From Bog-473 sp036268485 (GTDB lineage Bacteria; Actinomycetota; Acidimicrobiia; Acidimicrobiales; RAAP-2), in the NCBI GenBank assembly GCA_036268485.1, contig DATAUC010000100.1, positions 44,589 through 108,588 of the forward strand: DNA of 64,000 bases, read 5' to 3'. Every line of letters begins with the position of its first letter. Within the stretch, counting starts at the first letter, position 1. The notes beneath the pieces are model-generated. The model did not search any database. It worked only from the letters and a program-made list of their open reading frames with translations, and was not told the DNA's origin. Shown piece after piece: positions 7,150 through 16,025 of the stretch. A program made the position numbers and the translations under genes.

Positions 7150-10100
7150 GCGCTACGCCGAACTCCACGCGCACTCGGGGTTCAGCTTCCTCGACGGCAG
7201 CAGTGATCCCGAAGAGTTGGTGGCCGAAGCGCACCGGCTGGGACTGGCCGCACTGGCCCTGACCGATCACCACGGCTTTTACGGCGTGGTGCGCTTTGCC
7301 GAGGCGGCCCGGGCCTGCGGTCTGCCCACGGTCTTCGGGACCGAGGTGACGTTGGCACCGGCCGGGCCGCGTACCGGGGAGCCTGATCCGAGTGGGACCC
7401 ACCTCCTGGTACTGGCTCGTGACCCCGAGGGCTACGCCCGCTTGTCGACCACGTTGGCCGAGGCGCATCTCGAGGGTGGAGAAAAAGGGAAGCCCGTCTT
7501 CACTCTCGACGCCCTGGCCGCGGCAGCCGGGAACCACTGGTTGGTTCTCACCGGCTGCCGGAAGGGAGCGGTGGCCGGCGCGCTGGTGGATGCCGGGCCG
7601 CGGGCGGCCTCCCGTGAGCTGGGGCGGCTGGTCGAGTTGTTCGGGCGGGCCAACGTGGCGGTCGAGCTGTGGGACCACGGAGACCCGCTCGATACGGCCC
7701 GCAACGATGCGCTGGCTCTCTTGGCGGCCGAGTGGGGGGTTGACGCCGTGGCCACCAACAACGTGCACTACGCCACCCCGGCCGGGTTCCGCCTGGCCAC
7801 CACGTTGGCGGCCATCCGGGCTCGGCGTCCACTGAACGAGTTGGAGGGATGGTTGCCTTCGGCCCCGTCGGCCTGTCTGCGCGGCGCAGCGGAACAGCAT
7901 CGGCGGTTCGCCCGCTGGCCCGGGGTGGTGGAGCGGGCCGCCGAGCTCGGCCTGAACTGCGCCTTTGATCTGCGGCTGGTCGCCCCCCGCTTGCCCGATT
8001 TCCCGGTGCCCGAAGGGATGGACGAGCAGAGCTACCTGCGCCAGCTGGTGACCCGGGGCGCGCTCGAGCGCTACGGCCCGCCGCATGACGAACGGGTGCC
8101 CGGGGCTTGGAAGCAGATCGACCATGAGCTGGAAGTCATCGGGGGCCTGGGGTTCGCCGGGTATTTCCTGGTGGTCTGGGACATCGCCCGGCTCTGCCGG
8201 GAGCGCAACATCTACTGCCAGGGGCGGGGCTCCGCGGCCAACTCCGCCGTTTGTTACGCCCTCAAGGTGACCAATGTCGACGCGGTGCATTTGGGCCTCC
8301 TCTTCGAGCGCTTCCTCTCCCCGGCCCGCGACGGACCGCCCGACATCGACGTGGACATCGAGTCGGGCCGCCGGGAGGAGGTGATCCAGTACGTCTACGA
8401 GCGCTACGGCCGCCGCCACGCGGCCCAGGTGGCCAATGTCATCACCTACCGTCCCCGTTCGGCGGTGCGCGATGTGGGGAAGGCCTTCGGCTTCACCCAG
8501 GATCAGGTGGACGCCTGGTCTTCTGGGATCGACCGGGCCGGGCGGGGGGCCGCGTCGGCCGAGGCGGTGGGTGGTGCGGTCGACCACGGGGAGGGCGGGC
8601 TTCCCCCGCTGGTGGCCGAGTTGGCCGCCGAGTTGCTCGACCGGCCGCGCCATCTGGGGATCCATTCGGCCGGCATGGTGCTGTGCGACCGACCGGTCAT
8701 TGAGGTGTGTCCGGTGGAGTGGGGACGCATGCCCGGGCGCAGCGTGCTGCAGTGGGACAAGGACGACTGTGCCGCCATCGGGTTGGTGAAGTTCGATCTG
8801 CTCGGGCTGGGCATGCTCGAAGCGCTGCACCGGATGGTCGATCTGGTGCGCGATTACTACGGGGTGCCCCTCGACCTGGCCCACCTGCCCCAGGAGGACG
8901 CCGTCTACGACCTCTTGTGCCGGGCCGACACGGTCGGCGTCTTCCAGGTCGAGAGCCGGGCCCAGATGGGGACGCTGCCCCGGGTGCAGCCGCGCACCCT
9001 GTACGACCTGGCCATCGAGGTGGCCCTCATCCGGCCCGGGCCCATTCAGGGCAACGCCGTCAACCCGTATATCCGGCGCCGACGCAAGGAGGAGGACCCC
9101 ACCTACCTCCATCCCCTGCTCGAGCCCATCTTGGAGCGGACGCTCGGGGTCCCGCTCTTCCAGGAACAGCTGATGGAGATGGCCGTGGCTGTGGCCGGGT
9201 TCACCGCCGCCGAAGCCGATGAACTCCGCCAGGCCATGGCAGCCAAGCGGTCGGCGGCGCGCATGGAGCGGTTGCGGGTCCGTTTCTATGCCGGCATGGC
9301 CGAGCGGGGGGTGGTGGGCGACGTGGCCGATCAGATCTTCGCCGCCCTGGCCGCCTTCGCCAACTTCGGGTTCCCCGAGTCGCACTCGGTGTCGTTCGCC
9401 TATCTCGTCTACTCGAGCAGCTACGTGAAACTGCACTACCCGGCCGCCTTCACCGCCGGTCTGCTCAACTCGCAGCCCATGGGGTTCTGGTCTCCCCAGT
9501 CGTTGGTGGCCGACGCCCGCCGGCACGGGGTGACGGTCCGCCGACCCCACGTCGACCGTTCCCAGGCGGGCGCCTCGCTTGAGCCGGGTGGTGACGGTGA
9601 GCCCGTGCTCCGGCTGGGGTTGGCTTCGGTGCGCGGCGTCGGCGAGGCGGTGGCGGAGCGCATTGTGGCCGGCCGGCCCTGGGTCGGGGGGCCGGACCTG
9701 GTACGGCGGGCCGGGGTCTCCCGGGCTCAGCTCGAGACGCTGTCCGCCGCCGGCGCCCTCGATCCGGCCGAGCGTGGCACCACGGCCTCCCGGCGCCAAT
9801 TGCTCTGGGCGGCCGGGGCGGCCGCTCAGGGGACGCCCGACCGCTTGCCCGGCATCGTGGTGGGGGCCGACGCGCCGCCCCTCCCCGAGCCCAGCGTGTA
9901 CGACTCGGTGGGCGATGACCTGTGGGCGTTGGGGTTGGCGCCGGAGCGGACGGCCATGCACCTGGCCCGGGAGCGGCTCGAGGCCCTGGGGGTGAGAGTG
10001 GCCAGCGCACTCTTCGAGTGCGCCGATGGGGACCGGGTCACCGTGGCCGGGGTGGTGACGCACCGCCAACATCCCGAGACCGCCCGGGGCGCCGTCTTCG

Positions 10101-10306
10101 TCAATCTCGAGGATGAGACCGGCCACGTCAACGTCGTGTTCTCCCGCGGCGCCTGGGCCCGCTGGAAGCCGGTGGCCCGCCACGCCCCGGTCCTGCTCAT
10201 CCGGGGTCGCCTCCAGGTGGGCCAGGGCACGGTCAGCCTCACCGCCGAACGGGTGGAGGCCTTGTCCGTCGGCACGTCGGTCCCAGCCAGCCGCGACTTC
10301 CGCTGA
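7142..10306 (+). CDS. dnaE2: Error-prone DNA polymerase III alpha subunit DnaE2
   Basis: 1054 residues; the SOS mutagenic replicative-type polymerase. The N-terminal PHP domain starts YAELHAHSGFSFLDG with LTDHHGFYGVVRF. The palm carries the catalytic aspartates D401 and D403 (PPDIDVDIE) and D552 (GLVKFDLLGL). The finger region includes QEQLMEMAV and FGFPESHSVSFA. The C-terminal OB fold (about 955-1045) has GVVTHRQHPETARGAVFVNLEDE and ends VSLTAERVEALS, as in DnaE2. The tau-binding domain of DnaE1 is absent, as expected. The ATG at 7142 lies inside the end of imuB, so translation is coupled. Expression probably depends on the LexA box at 5313. Confidence 0.96.
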   Translation: MTERYAELHAHSGFSFLDGSSDPEELVAEAHRLGLAALALTDHHGFYGVVRFAEAARACGLPTVFGTEVTLAPAGPRTGEPDPSGTHLLVLARDPEGYARLSTTLAEAHLEGGEKGKPVFTLDALAAAAGNHWLVLTGCRKGAVAGALVDAGPRAASRELGRLVELFGRANVAVELWDHGDPLDTARNDALALLAAEWGVDAVATNNVHYATPAGFRLATTLAAIRARRPLNELEGWLPSAPSACLRGAAEQHRRFARWPGVVERAAELGLNCAFDLRLVAPRLPDFPVPEGMDEQSYLRQLVTRGALERYGPPHDERVPGAWKQIDHELEVIGGLGFAGYFLVVWDIARLCRERNIYCQGRGSAANSAVCYALKVTNVDAVHLGLLFERFLSPARDGPPDIDVDIESGRREEVIQYVYERYGRRHAAQVANVITYRPRSAVRDVGKAFGFTQDQVDAWSSGIDRAGRGAASAEAVGGAVDHGEGGLPPLVAELAAELLDRPRHLGIHSAGMVLCDRPVIEVCPVEWGRMPGRSVLQWDKDDCAAIGLVKFDLLGLGMLEALHRMVDLVRDYYGVPLDLAHLPQEDAVYDLLCRADTVGVFQVESRAQMGTLPRVQPRTLYDLAIEVALIRPGPIQGNAVNPYIRRRRKEEDPTYLHPLLEPILERTLGVPLFQEQLMEMAVAVAGFTAAEADELRQAMAAKRSAARMERLRVRFYAGMAERGVVGDVADQIFAALAAFANFGFPESHSVSFAYLVYSSSYVKLHYPAAFTAGLLNSQPMGFWSPQSLVADARRHGVTVRRPHVDRSQAGASLEPGGDGEPVLRLGLASVRGVGEAVAERIVAGRPWVGGPDLVRRAGVSRAQLETLSAAGALDPAERGTTASRRQLLWAAGAAAQGTPDRLPGIVVGADAPPLPEPSVYDSVGDDLWALGLAPERTAMHLARERLEALGVRVASALFECADGDRVTVAGVVTHRQHPETARGAVFVNLEDETGHVNVVFSRGAWARWKPVARHAPVLLIRGRLQVGQGTVSLTAERVEALSVGTSVPASRDFR

Positions 10307-10338
10307 CCGAACGATTGCTGACCGGAATTTCAGTGGAA

Positions 10339-10360
10339 CCACCTCTAAGTTTGTAGGTGG
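10339..10360 (+). promoter_or_regulatory. Hairpin overlapping the ribosome-binding site of the next gene
   Basis: CCACCT and AGGTGG form a perfect 6-bp stem with a 10-base loop. The 3' arm overlaps the start of the GGTGGAGGGG ribosome site of the exported-protein gene at 10371, so folding could hide it. No further evidence of regulation is seen. Confidence 0.3.
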
Positions 10361-10370
10361 AGGGGTAACT

Positions 10371-11270
10371 ATGAGTGGGAGAAAGGTGCGTCTGTTGGCG
10401 CGCTATGCAGCGACTCGCGTTGTCGGATTGGCCGCACTCGGCGGCCTGGCCGCGCTCGGTCTGGGCACCTTCGACGCCGGCCCGGCCAACGGCGCCGCCC
10501 GCAGCGCCAATGAGAACGCGCCGGTGGCCACCAGCGTCCGCTTCAAGGTGAGCCTCCGGGTGCAGATGCCCAAGCAGTACGCCATCGCCCTGAGCGCCAG
10601 CGGCCAGATGGACTTCGCACACCATGCACTGCAGGCGCTGGTCATCGTGCCCACGCCGGGACTCCAGCCCGCCACCTCGAAGAAAGCCGGCACGCTCACC
10701 AAGGCCAAGCCCGTGCACCTGAGCGGGAAATGGGTGGGCGGCCATGTCTACGTCGCCCTACCGGCCAGCCTGGCCGCATTGGTCAACGGGGCCCGTGAGG
10801 TCTCGGTTCCGGTCAGCGCCAACACCGGGCATGAAGTCGACACCGCCCTGGACCAGTCCGCCGTGGCGCTGAGCTACGCCAAAATCCTGCTCACCGATCT
10901 GGCCGGCCACCAGCCCCAGCACGCGCTGGCCCCCCGCACCATGAATGGTGTGGCCGTGACCGGCACACAGGTCGACCTCACCCTGGCCGAGTTGCTCAAA
11001 GTGGTGCCCCCCCTGGTCCCGGCCATGCAGGGTCAGGATGCCGCCATGGCCAACCAGACCATTCCGGTCACCCTGTGGATCGATCACCGCGGCCGGCTGG
11101 TCGAAGCGACCATGGCCACCGTCAAGGGCAGCCCCGACCTGCTCAACGGCTCGGTCACCTTTTCGGACTATGACGCCAAGGTCCACATCACGGCGCCACC
11201 ATCCGGTTCGGTGACGCCCATCCCGGCCAGCATGAGACGTCTGCTCGCCGGTCTCAACCCGTTCGGCTAA
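10371..11270 (+). CDS. Exported protein, possibly LolA/LppX-like fold
   Basis: 299 residues from ATG 10371, chosen because a strong GGAGGGG ribosome site lies 5 bases upstream and because it gives a proper signal peptide: a basic start (MSGRKVRLLARYAATR), then a hydrophobic run to about residue 36, and a likely cleavage near A-N-G-A-A. There is no lipobox Cys. The body has beta-rich segments ending in TIPVTLWIDHRGRLVEATM and TFSDYDAKVHITAPPSGS, a pattern seen at the C-terminal end of mycobacterial LppX/LprG-like lipid-carrier proteins. That assignment is tentative. Its stop overlaps the stop of the convergent phosphodiesterase gene. Confidence 0.7.
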   Translation: MSGRKVRLLARYAATRVVGLAALGGLAALGLGTFDAGPANGAARSANENAPVATSVRFKVSLRVQMPKQYAIALSASGQMDFAHHALQALVIVPTPGLQPATSKKAGTLTKAKPVHLSGKWVGGHVYVALPASLAALVNGAREVSVPVSANTGHEVDTALDQSAVALSYAKILLTDLAGHQPQHALAPRTMNGVAVTGTQVDLTLAELLKVVPPLVPAMQGQDAAMANQTIPVTLWIDHRGRLVEATMATVKGSPDLLNGSVTFSDYDAKVHITAPPSGSVTPIPASMRRLLAGLNPFG

Positions 11271-11932
11271 TCCAAGTGCCGGCGCAGCCGGGCGATGCGG
11301 TTGCTCACGATGGCGTCCACGCCGGCCGCGCTGACCCGGGCCATGTGGCGCGGTGCGTCCACGGTCCAGCAGGAGACCATCAGGCCGAGGTCGTGCACGG
11401 CGGCCACGTGCTCGGCAGTGACCAGGCGGAACATGGGGTTCCAGAATTCGGCTCCGAGTTCACCGAGCAGGTCCGCTGGTGGCGGTCCCTCTCTCACCCA
11501 GGTCAGGCCGATGCGGGCTTTCTCCGAGAGTGAGCGCAGCACGCGGAGCGCCTCAACGTTTCCGGTGACGAACAGGCATCGATCGAGTGCGTCCCGGGCC
11601 TGGGCCAAGGCGCCTTCCACCACATCGCGTTTGGTGAAGTCGACCATGAGCGGCCGGTCCACCTGTTCGAGGACCTGGCCGAAGGTGGGGATACGCAGGT
11701 CCCCCTGACCAACGGCCTGCACCTGTTCCAACGTGAGGTCGGCCACGGCGGCGTCGACTTCCCAGAGCCGGTCCAACGTCTGGTCGTGCAGGACCACAAT
11801 CTCGCCGTCGCTGGTGCGGCGTAGATCGATCTCCACCATGTCGGCTCCGAGCCGCACGGCGGCCGCGAAGGAGGCCAGCGTGTTCTCGCGTTCACCGATG
11901 GGCTCGCCCCGGTGGGCGATGGCCAGCGTCAG
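11267..11932 (-). CDS. Glycerophosphodiester phosphodiesterase
   Basis: Hydrolyses glycerophosphodiesters. The catalytic set is complete only if translation begins at the CTG codon at 11932 (read as Met): H7 (AIAHRG), E34 and D36 (MVEIDLRRTSDG) and H49 (VVLHD); ENTLASF also belongs to the family. The first ATG/GTG/TTG in this frame is GTG 11857, which would delete the HRG catalytic motif. The CTG overlaps the upstream TGA stop as CTGA, a typical coupled junction. Length is 221 residues, normal for short bacterial members. No signal peptide is visible, so a cytosolic role is likely. Confidence 0.85.
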   Translation of the reverse strand: MTLAIAHRGEPIGERENTLASFAAAVRLGADMVEIDLRRTSDGEIVVLHDQTLDRLWEVDAAVADLTLEQVQAVGQGDLRIPTFGQVLEQVDRPLMVDFTKRDVVEGALAQARDALDRCLFVTGNVEALRVLRSLSEKARIGLTWVREGPPPADLLGELGAEFWNPMFRLVTAEHVAAVHDLGLMVSCWTVDAPRHMARVSAAGVDAIVSNRIARLRRHLD

Positions 11933-12993
11933 GTGACGACCAATCCCTTGCCGGTGATCAAGGGCAGATCGAGCGCAGTGACCAGTCCGGGCTTGGCCGC
12001 GATCACCGCCGGGACGGCATTGACCAGGCGCATGGCCGTGGCCTTGAGGCCGGCCGTGTTGTGGTCGCCGTCGGTTCCCATGAGTTGGAGGTCCAGCGTG
12101 TAGTTGGGCTCACCGGTGATCTGCACCCGGTAGCACCCTTGTCCCGCCGGCTGGGGCCAGCTGGCACCCAGGTCGTCGCGCAGACGGGTCACGTGCTCGA
12201 GGACCACAACGGCCTTGTCGCCCACCATGCCCCGCACTTCGAAGTGCAGTGCGGCGGCCGTGCCCTTGGGCACGGGACCGGCATCGACCTCGAAGTCCTC
12301 GGGGGCCGGCTCGCGCTCGAACCATTCGGTGACCTCGGTCAGCGTGACCCCGAGGCCGGCGGCGATCTGGCGCACCACGCTGCCCCAGGCCATGGTGAGC
12401 ACGCCGGGCAGCAGGAGCATGGGGAGCTCGTCGAGCGGTTTGGCGAAGCCCATGATGTCAAAGAGCACCATGGGCTGGTTGTAGGTGTTGTAGTTGAGCA
12501 CCTCGGAGCAGCGCACCTCCTCAATGCGTTCGCTGACGCCGGAGAGGACAAGGGGGAGGGCGTCGTTGGCAAAGCCGGGGTCGACGCCGTTGACGAAGAG
12601 CGAGACGCCGCTCTTCTTGGCCGCCGCATCGAGCGGAGTGGCCATGGGGTCGTCGTCGGCAGGGAACTGGAGGAAGACCGGACCCGAGGACACCACATTG
12701 ATGCCGGCCGACAGGAACCGTTCCAGGTCGGCCACCGCCTCGCCCAGACGGTCGTCCGCCATGGCCGTGTGCACGATGCAGTCCGGCTTGAGAGCCAGCA
12801 GGGCTTCGACATTGCTGGTGGCGCTGACGCCCAAGCTCTTGCCCAGACCGGCCAGCTCCCCGGCATCCTTCCCGACCTTGTCCGGATTGGAGACGAAGAG
12901 TCCGATGAGTTCGAGCGCGGGGTTGGCGTCAATACCGGCGATCGAGTGACGGCCGACGTTGCCGGTGCTCCACTGCACAACCTTGTACGTCAT
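11929..12993 (-). CDS. Dihydrodipicolinate reductase-like NAD(P)-binding oxidoreductase
   Basis: 354 residues. The N-terminus KVVQWSTGNVGRHSIAGI is the glycine-rich nucleotide-binding motif typical of the amine dehydrogenase / DapB-like family widespread in mycobacteria. The region CIVHTAMADDR and the middle block NGVDPGFANDALPLVLS are also characteristic. The C-terminal domain carries GCYRVQITGEPNYTLDLQL. The reaction is not known for most members. It lies 14 bases after the SDR gene upstream and is coupled by a CTGA overlap to the phosphodiesterase gene. Confidence 0.8.
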   Translation of the reverse strand: MTYKVVQWSTGNVGRHSIAGIDANPALELIGLFVSNPDKVGKDAGELAGLGKSLGVSATSNVEALLALKPDCIVHTAMADDRLGEAVADLERFLSAGINVVSSGPVFLQFPADDDPMATPLDAAAKKSGVSLFVNGVDPGFANDALPLVLSGVSERIEEVRCSEVLNYNTYNQPMVLFDIMGFAKPLDELPMLLLPGVLTMAWGSVVRQIAAGLGVTLTEVTEWFEREPAPEDFEVDAGPVPKGTAAALHFEVRGMVGDKAVVVLEHVTRLRDDLGASWPQPAGQGCYRVQITGEPNYTLDLQLMGTDGDHNTAGLKATAMRLVNAVPAVIAAKPGLVTALDLPLITGKGLVVT

Positions 12994-13007
12994 GGTGTCC
13001 CCTTGCT

Positions 13008-13802
13008 CTAAAGATCCGGCAGGCCGAATTCGAGGTTGGCCGACTGCAACCCACCGTCGGCCTCAATGATCTTGCCGGTGATGAACGAGCCGGCATCCGA
13101 CGCCAGGAACAACACCGTGCCGGCGATGTCGTCGGGATGCCCGATGCGCTTGAGCGGCGTGGCCTCTTCCATGGCGGTGCGCAGCTCGTCGCTGGCCATG
13201 ACGATGTCGAGGGCCGAGGTGGCGGTGGAACCGACGGCGACCGCGTTGACCCGGATGCGGGGCGAGAGGTCCCGGGAGGCCAGGCGGGTGTACTGCTCGA
13301 GAGCGCCCTTGACGGTGCCGTAGGCCAGGTAGCCCCGGGCCCCTACGTGGCCCATGACCGACGAGATGTTGACGATGGACCCGCCGGGGTGGTCGCCTTC
13401 GAGCATGAGGGGAACGGCCGCCCGCACCAGGGCGTGGCCGGCACCCACATTGAAGTGGAAGGCCTCTTCGAGCGCGCGCGGTGACGTATCGAGGAGCGGG
13501 CGGGGCATGGTGCCGCCCAGGTTGTTCACGATGATGTCGAGCCGGCCGAGTTGGTCGTACGCGGTCTGGGCCAACGACTTCATGAGATCGTTGTCGGTCA
13601 GGTCGCCGGCCACCACGACCGCCCGGCGGCCCCGGGCCTCTACTTCTTTGGCCACGGCGCGCAGCTGGTCCTCGGTGCGGGCGGCCAGCAGGACGTCAGC
13701 CCCCGCTTCGGCCAGGGCGACCGCGGTGGCGGCGCCGATGCCCCGGCCGCTGCCGGTGACGATGGCGACCTGGTCGGTCACGAGGAAGCGGTCAAGGATC
13801 AT
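13008..13802 (-). CDS. Short-chain dehydrogenase/reductase
   Basis: 264 residues with all classical SDR motifs: TGSGRGIG (Rossmann), NNLGG in place of NNAG, the catalytic Ser in VNISSVMG and YGTVK as the YxxxK pair. The start sequence MILDRFLVTDQVAIVTG is common in mycobacterial SDRs of unknown substrate. It heads an operon with the two downstream genes. It is divergent from the Rieske gene across 68 bases. Confidence 0.87.
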   Translation of the reverse strand: MILDRFLVTDQVAIVTGSGRGIGAATAVALAEAGADVLLAARTEDQLRAVAKEVEARGRRAVVVAGDLTDNDLMKSLAQTAYDQLGRLDIIVNNLGGTMPRPLLDTSPRALEEAFHFNVGAGHALVRAAVPLMLEGDHPGGSIVNISSVMGHVGARGYLAYGTVKGALEQYTRLASRDLSPRIRVNAVAVGSTATSALDIVMASDELRTAMEEATPLKRIGHPDDIAGTVLFLASDAGSFITGKIIEADGGLQSANLEFGLPDL

Positions 13803-13870
13803 GGGGGCGGACTGTACATGTTTGGACTCTCCTTGACGCCGGCGAGTGCCCCGGGTGAGGGTGGTGGCTC

Positions 13871-14893
13871 ATGAGTCGCCTGCTCTCCAACGTCGACCCG
13901 GCCCTGCGAAAGTGCTGGCACCCGATCGCCCGGCCGGCCGAGGTCACCGAGCAGCCGCAGCGCTTCCTCCTGCTGGGCGAACCTTGGGTGCTCTACCGGG
14001 CCCAGGGGCAGATCGTGGCCTTCGCCGACCGCTGCCCGCACCGTCGGGCGCCGCTCTCCCTGGGCCATTGCGAGGGCGGCACGTTGCAGTGCGTCTACCA
14101 CGGCTGGCGATTTGATCCTTCGGGCGCGTGCGTGGAGATTCCGGCCCTGGGGGCGGACGCCACCCTGCCGCCGGCGGCGCGGCTGAGCGCGCCGGCCGGG
14201 TTGGTCGAATCCCACGGCATGGTGTTCCTGGCCCCCGAGGAACCGGTGGCCCCGTTGGGTGTCATTCCCGAGGCGACCGACGATTCATTTGTGGCCGGGG
14301 AGCTGCCCACGCTGCGCGCCCGGGCCTCGGCCGGCTTGCTGGCCGACAACTTCCTCGATGTGGCCCACTTCCCCTTCGTCCACGCTGGCACTTTCGGGGC
14401 CGATGAGGCGGCCGAGGTACCGCAGTACGGGGTGGCCCGCGACGGCTGGTCCTTCACCATGTCCTACGAGCACTCCTTCGCCAACCGGGAAGACCCGGCC
14501 GTGGCATCCGGCACCCGGCCCCTGGTGCAGACCCGACGGCTGGCCTACTGCCTGAGCGCGCCCTTCCACCTGCGCCTGCGCATCGATTTCGTCGAGGCCG
14601 GCGGTTCGAACGTGATCGGATTCTTCATCCAACCCGAGACGGCGGAGTCGTGCCGCTTGTTCACCACGTTGTGGCGCGATGACCTGGCCGGCGACGCGGC
14701 CCGCCTGGCCCAGGCCGTCGACTTCGAGGTGGACGTGCTGCGCGAGGACCTGCTGGTGCAGGAAGCCTTCGATGAGCTCGTCCTGCCCTTGGCGCCCACG
14801 GCCGAGGTGCACACCCGGGCCGACCGGACCACGCTCGAGTTACGCCGCGTGCTGTCCGATCTGGTGACGGTGGCCGACGGAACCGCACCGTGA
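13871..14893 (+). CDS. Rieske non-heme iron oxygenase (VanA/Ndm-type architecture)
   Basis: 340 residues, the size of single-component-alpha demethylases and hydroxylases. The Rieske cluster ligands are C55, H57 (CPHRRAPLS) and C74, H77 (CVYHGW). The mononuclear iron site has the N-x-x-D-x-x-H-x4-H pattern (D163, H166, H171 in DNFLDVAHFPFVH); the third ligand is probably the Asp in REDLLVQE. No ferredoxin or reductase partner is adjacent. Its stop overlaps the upp start as GTGA, so the two are co-translated. Known relatives include vanillate O-demethylase and methylxanthine N-demethylases; whether the substrate here is a nucleobase is inference from context. Confidence 0.88.
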   Translation: MSRLLSNVDPALRKCWHPIARPAEVTEQPQRFLLLGEPWVLYRAQGQIVAFADRCPHRRAPLSLGHCEGGTLQCVYHGWRFDPSGACVEIPALGADATLPPAARLSAPAGLVESHGMVFLAPEEPVAPLGVIPEATDDSFVAGELPTLRARASAGLLADNFLDVAHFPFVHAGTFGADEAAEVPQYGVARDGWSFTMSYEHSFANREDPAVASGTRPLVQTRRLAYCLSAPFHLRLRIDFVEAGGSNVIGFFIQPETAESCRLFTTLWRDDLAGDAARLAQAVDFEVDVLREDLLVQEAFDELVLPLAPTAEVHTRADRTTLELRRVLSDLVTVADGTAP

Positions 14894-15522
14894 GCGAGGT
14901 CGTGGTGATCGACCATCCTGTGGTGGTCCATCGGGTGACGGCATTGAGGGACCAGCGCACCAGCCGCGACGCCTTCCGCCAACTGGTCTCGGAGATCTCC
15001 GGCTTCTTGGCCTACGAGGCCCTGGGCGATCTGGGCACGGCTGAAGTCACCATCGATACGCCGGTGGCCTCCGGCGTGCGTGCTCGGGTGGTCGACGAGA
15101 ACGTGTTGGTCGTCCCCATACTGCGGGCCGGCCTGGGCATGGTCCAGGCCATTCAAGAAGTCGTGCCCCTGACCGAGGTGGCCCATGTCGGGCTGCGCCG
15201 CGACGAGACGACGCTCCGTTCTGAGGTGTATCTCAATCGCCTGCCCAAGGCACTGCACGGTCGTCGAGTCATCGTCTGCGACCCCATGTTGGCCACCGGT
15301 GGCTCGCTGGTGCAGGTGTGCGACCTCGTGCTCGAGCGCGGGGCCAGGGAGGTAGTGGCGCTGTGCATCATCGCCTCCCAGCCCGGCGTCGCCACCTTCC
15401 GGGCGGCCCATCCCGCGGTGCGGCTGTTCTGCGCCGCCGTCGATCCCGAGCTCAACGAGGTCGGCTATATCGTGCCCGGCCTGGGTGACGCCGGCGACCG
15501 CTTGTTCGGACCGCCCGACTGA
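14890..15522 (+). CDS. upp: Uracil phosphoribosyltransferase
   Basis: 210 residues. Converts uracil and PRPP to UMP. Family blocks seen: VVPILRAGLGMV, HVGLRRDETTL, the PRPP-binding loop VCDPMLATGGS, and the C-terminal uracil-binding region ELNEVGYIVPGLGDAGDRLFG. The GTG start overlaps the Rieske stop. The neighbours add cytosine deamination and base uptake, so it plausibly finishes cytosine salvage. Confidence 0.95.
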   Translation: MSEVVVIDHPVVVHRVTALRDQRTSRDAFRQLVSEISGFLAYEALGDLGTAEVTIDTPVASGVRARVVDENVLVVPILRAGLGMVQAIQEVVPLTEVAHVGLRRDETTLRSEVYLNRLPKALHGRRVIVCDPMLATGGSLVQVCDLVLERGAREVVALCIIASQPGVATFRAAHPAVRLFCAAVDPELNEVGYIVPGLGDAGDRLFGPPD

Positions 15523-15531
15523 GACCGAGGC

Positions 15532-15999
15532 TTAGAGCCCGATGTCCTCGTGCCAGAGCTCAGGATGCAGGGCGATGAAGTCGCCCAGCAGGGTCACGCA
15601 CTCCTGATCGTCGAGCTGCACCACCTGGGCCCCGTGTTCGGCCACCCAGTCGTGGCCGCCGACGAAGTTGGTTGACTCGCCCACAACCACCGTGCCGATG
15701 CCGAACTGTCGGATCAATCCGCTGCAGTACCAGCACGGCGAGAGGGTCGTCACCATCACGCACTCGGCGTAGTCCCGCCTCCGGCCGGCATCCCGGAAGG
15801 CCGCCGTCTCGGCATGGGTGGAGGCGTCGCCGTCCTGGACACGCCGATTGTGGCCCCGGCCCAGCAGGGTGCCGTCGCGGTGGAACATGGCGGCACCGAT
15901 GGGGATGCCGCCCTCGGAAAGCCCGAGACGGGCTTCTTCCAGGGCAACAGCCAGGAAGCGCCGGGCCTCGACCTCGCTCAGTACCTCACTTGCGGACAT
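15532..15999 (-). CDS. Cytosine deaminase, yeast FCY1 type
   Basis: 155 residues of the zinc cytidine/cytosine deaminase fold. Zinc ligands and catalytic Glu are in THAETAAF and LSPCWYC. It follows the fungal cytosine deaminase pattern closely: GGIPIGAAMF, LLGRGHNRR, VVGESTNF and the end W-H-E-D-I-G. It would convert cytosine to uracil, the substrate of the neighbouring upp. It is convergent with upp and divergent from the phosphoribosyltransferase gene at 16026. A guanine or other base deaminase activity cannot be excluded. Confidence 0.88.
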   Translation of the reverse strand: MSASEVLSEVEARRFLAVALEEARLGLSEGGIPIGAAMFHRDGTLLGRGHNRRVQDGDASTHAETAAFRDAGRRRDYAECVMVTTLSPCWYCSGLIRQFGIGTVVVGESTNFVGGHDWVAEHGAQVVQLDDQECVTLLGDFIALHPELWHEDIGL

Positions 16000-16025
16000 C
16001 GGCCGCTCCGGCGAGAGTCAGGGGC

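Noticed and set aside
6947..10342. Very long open frame on the minus strand opposite dnaE2 (1131 codons)
   Set aside because: It is a GC-rich antisense shadow: low-complexity Gly/His/Arg/Pro composition, no family motif, and dnaE2 explains the conservation.
13799..13870. Repeated GGACT near TGTACATG in the SDR-Rieske gap as an operator
   Set aside because: Only five bases repeat and there is no symmetry beyond TGTACA; too weak.
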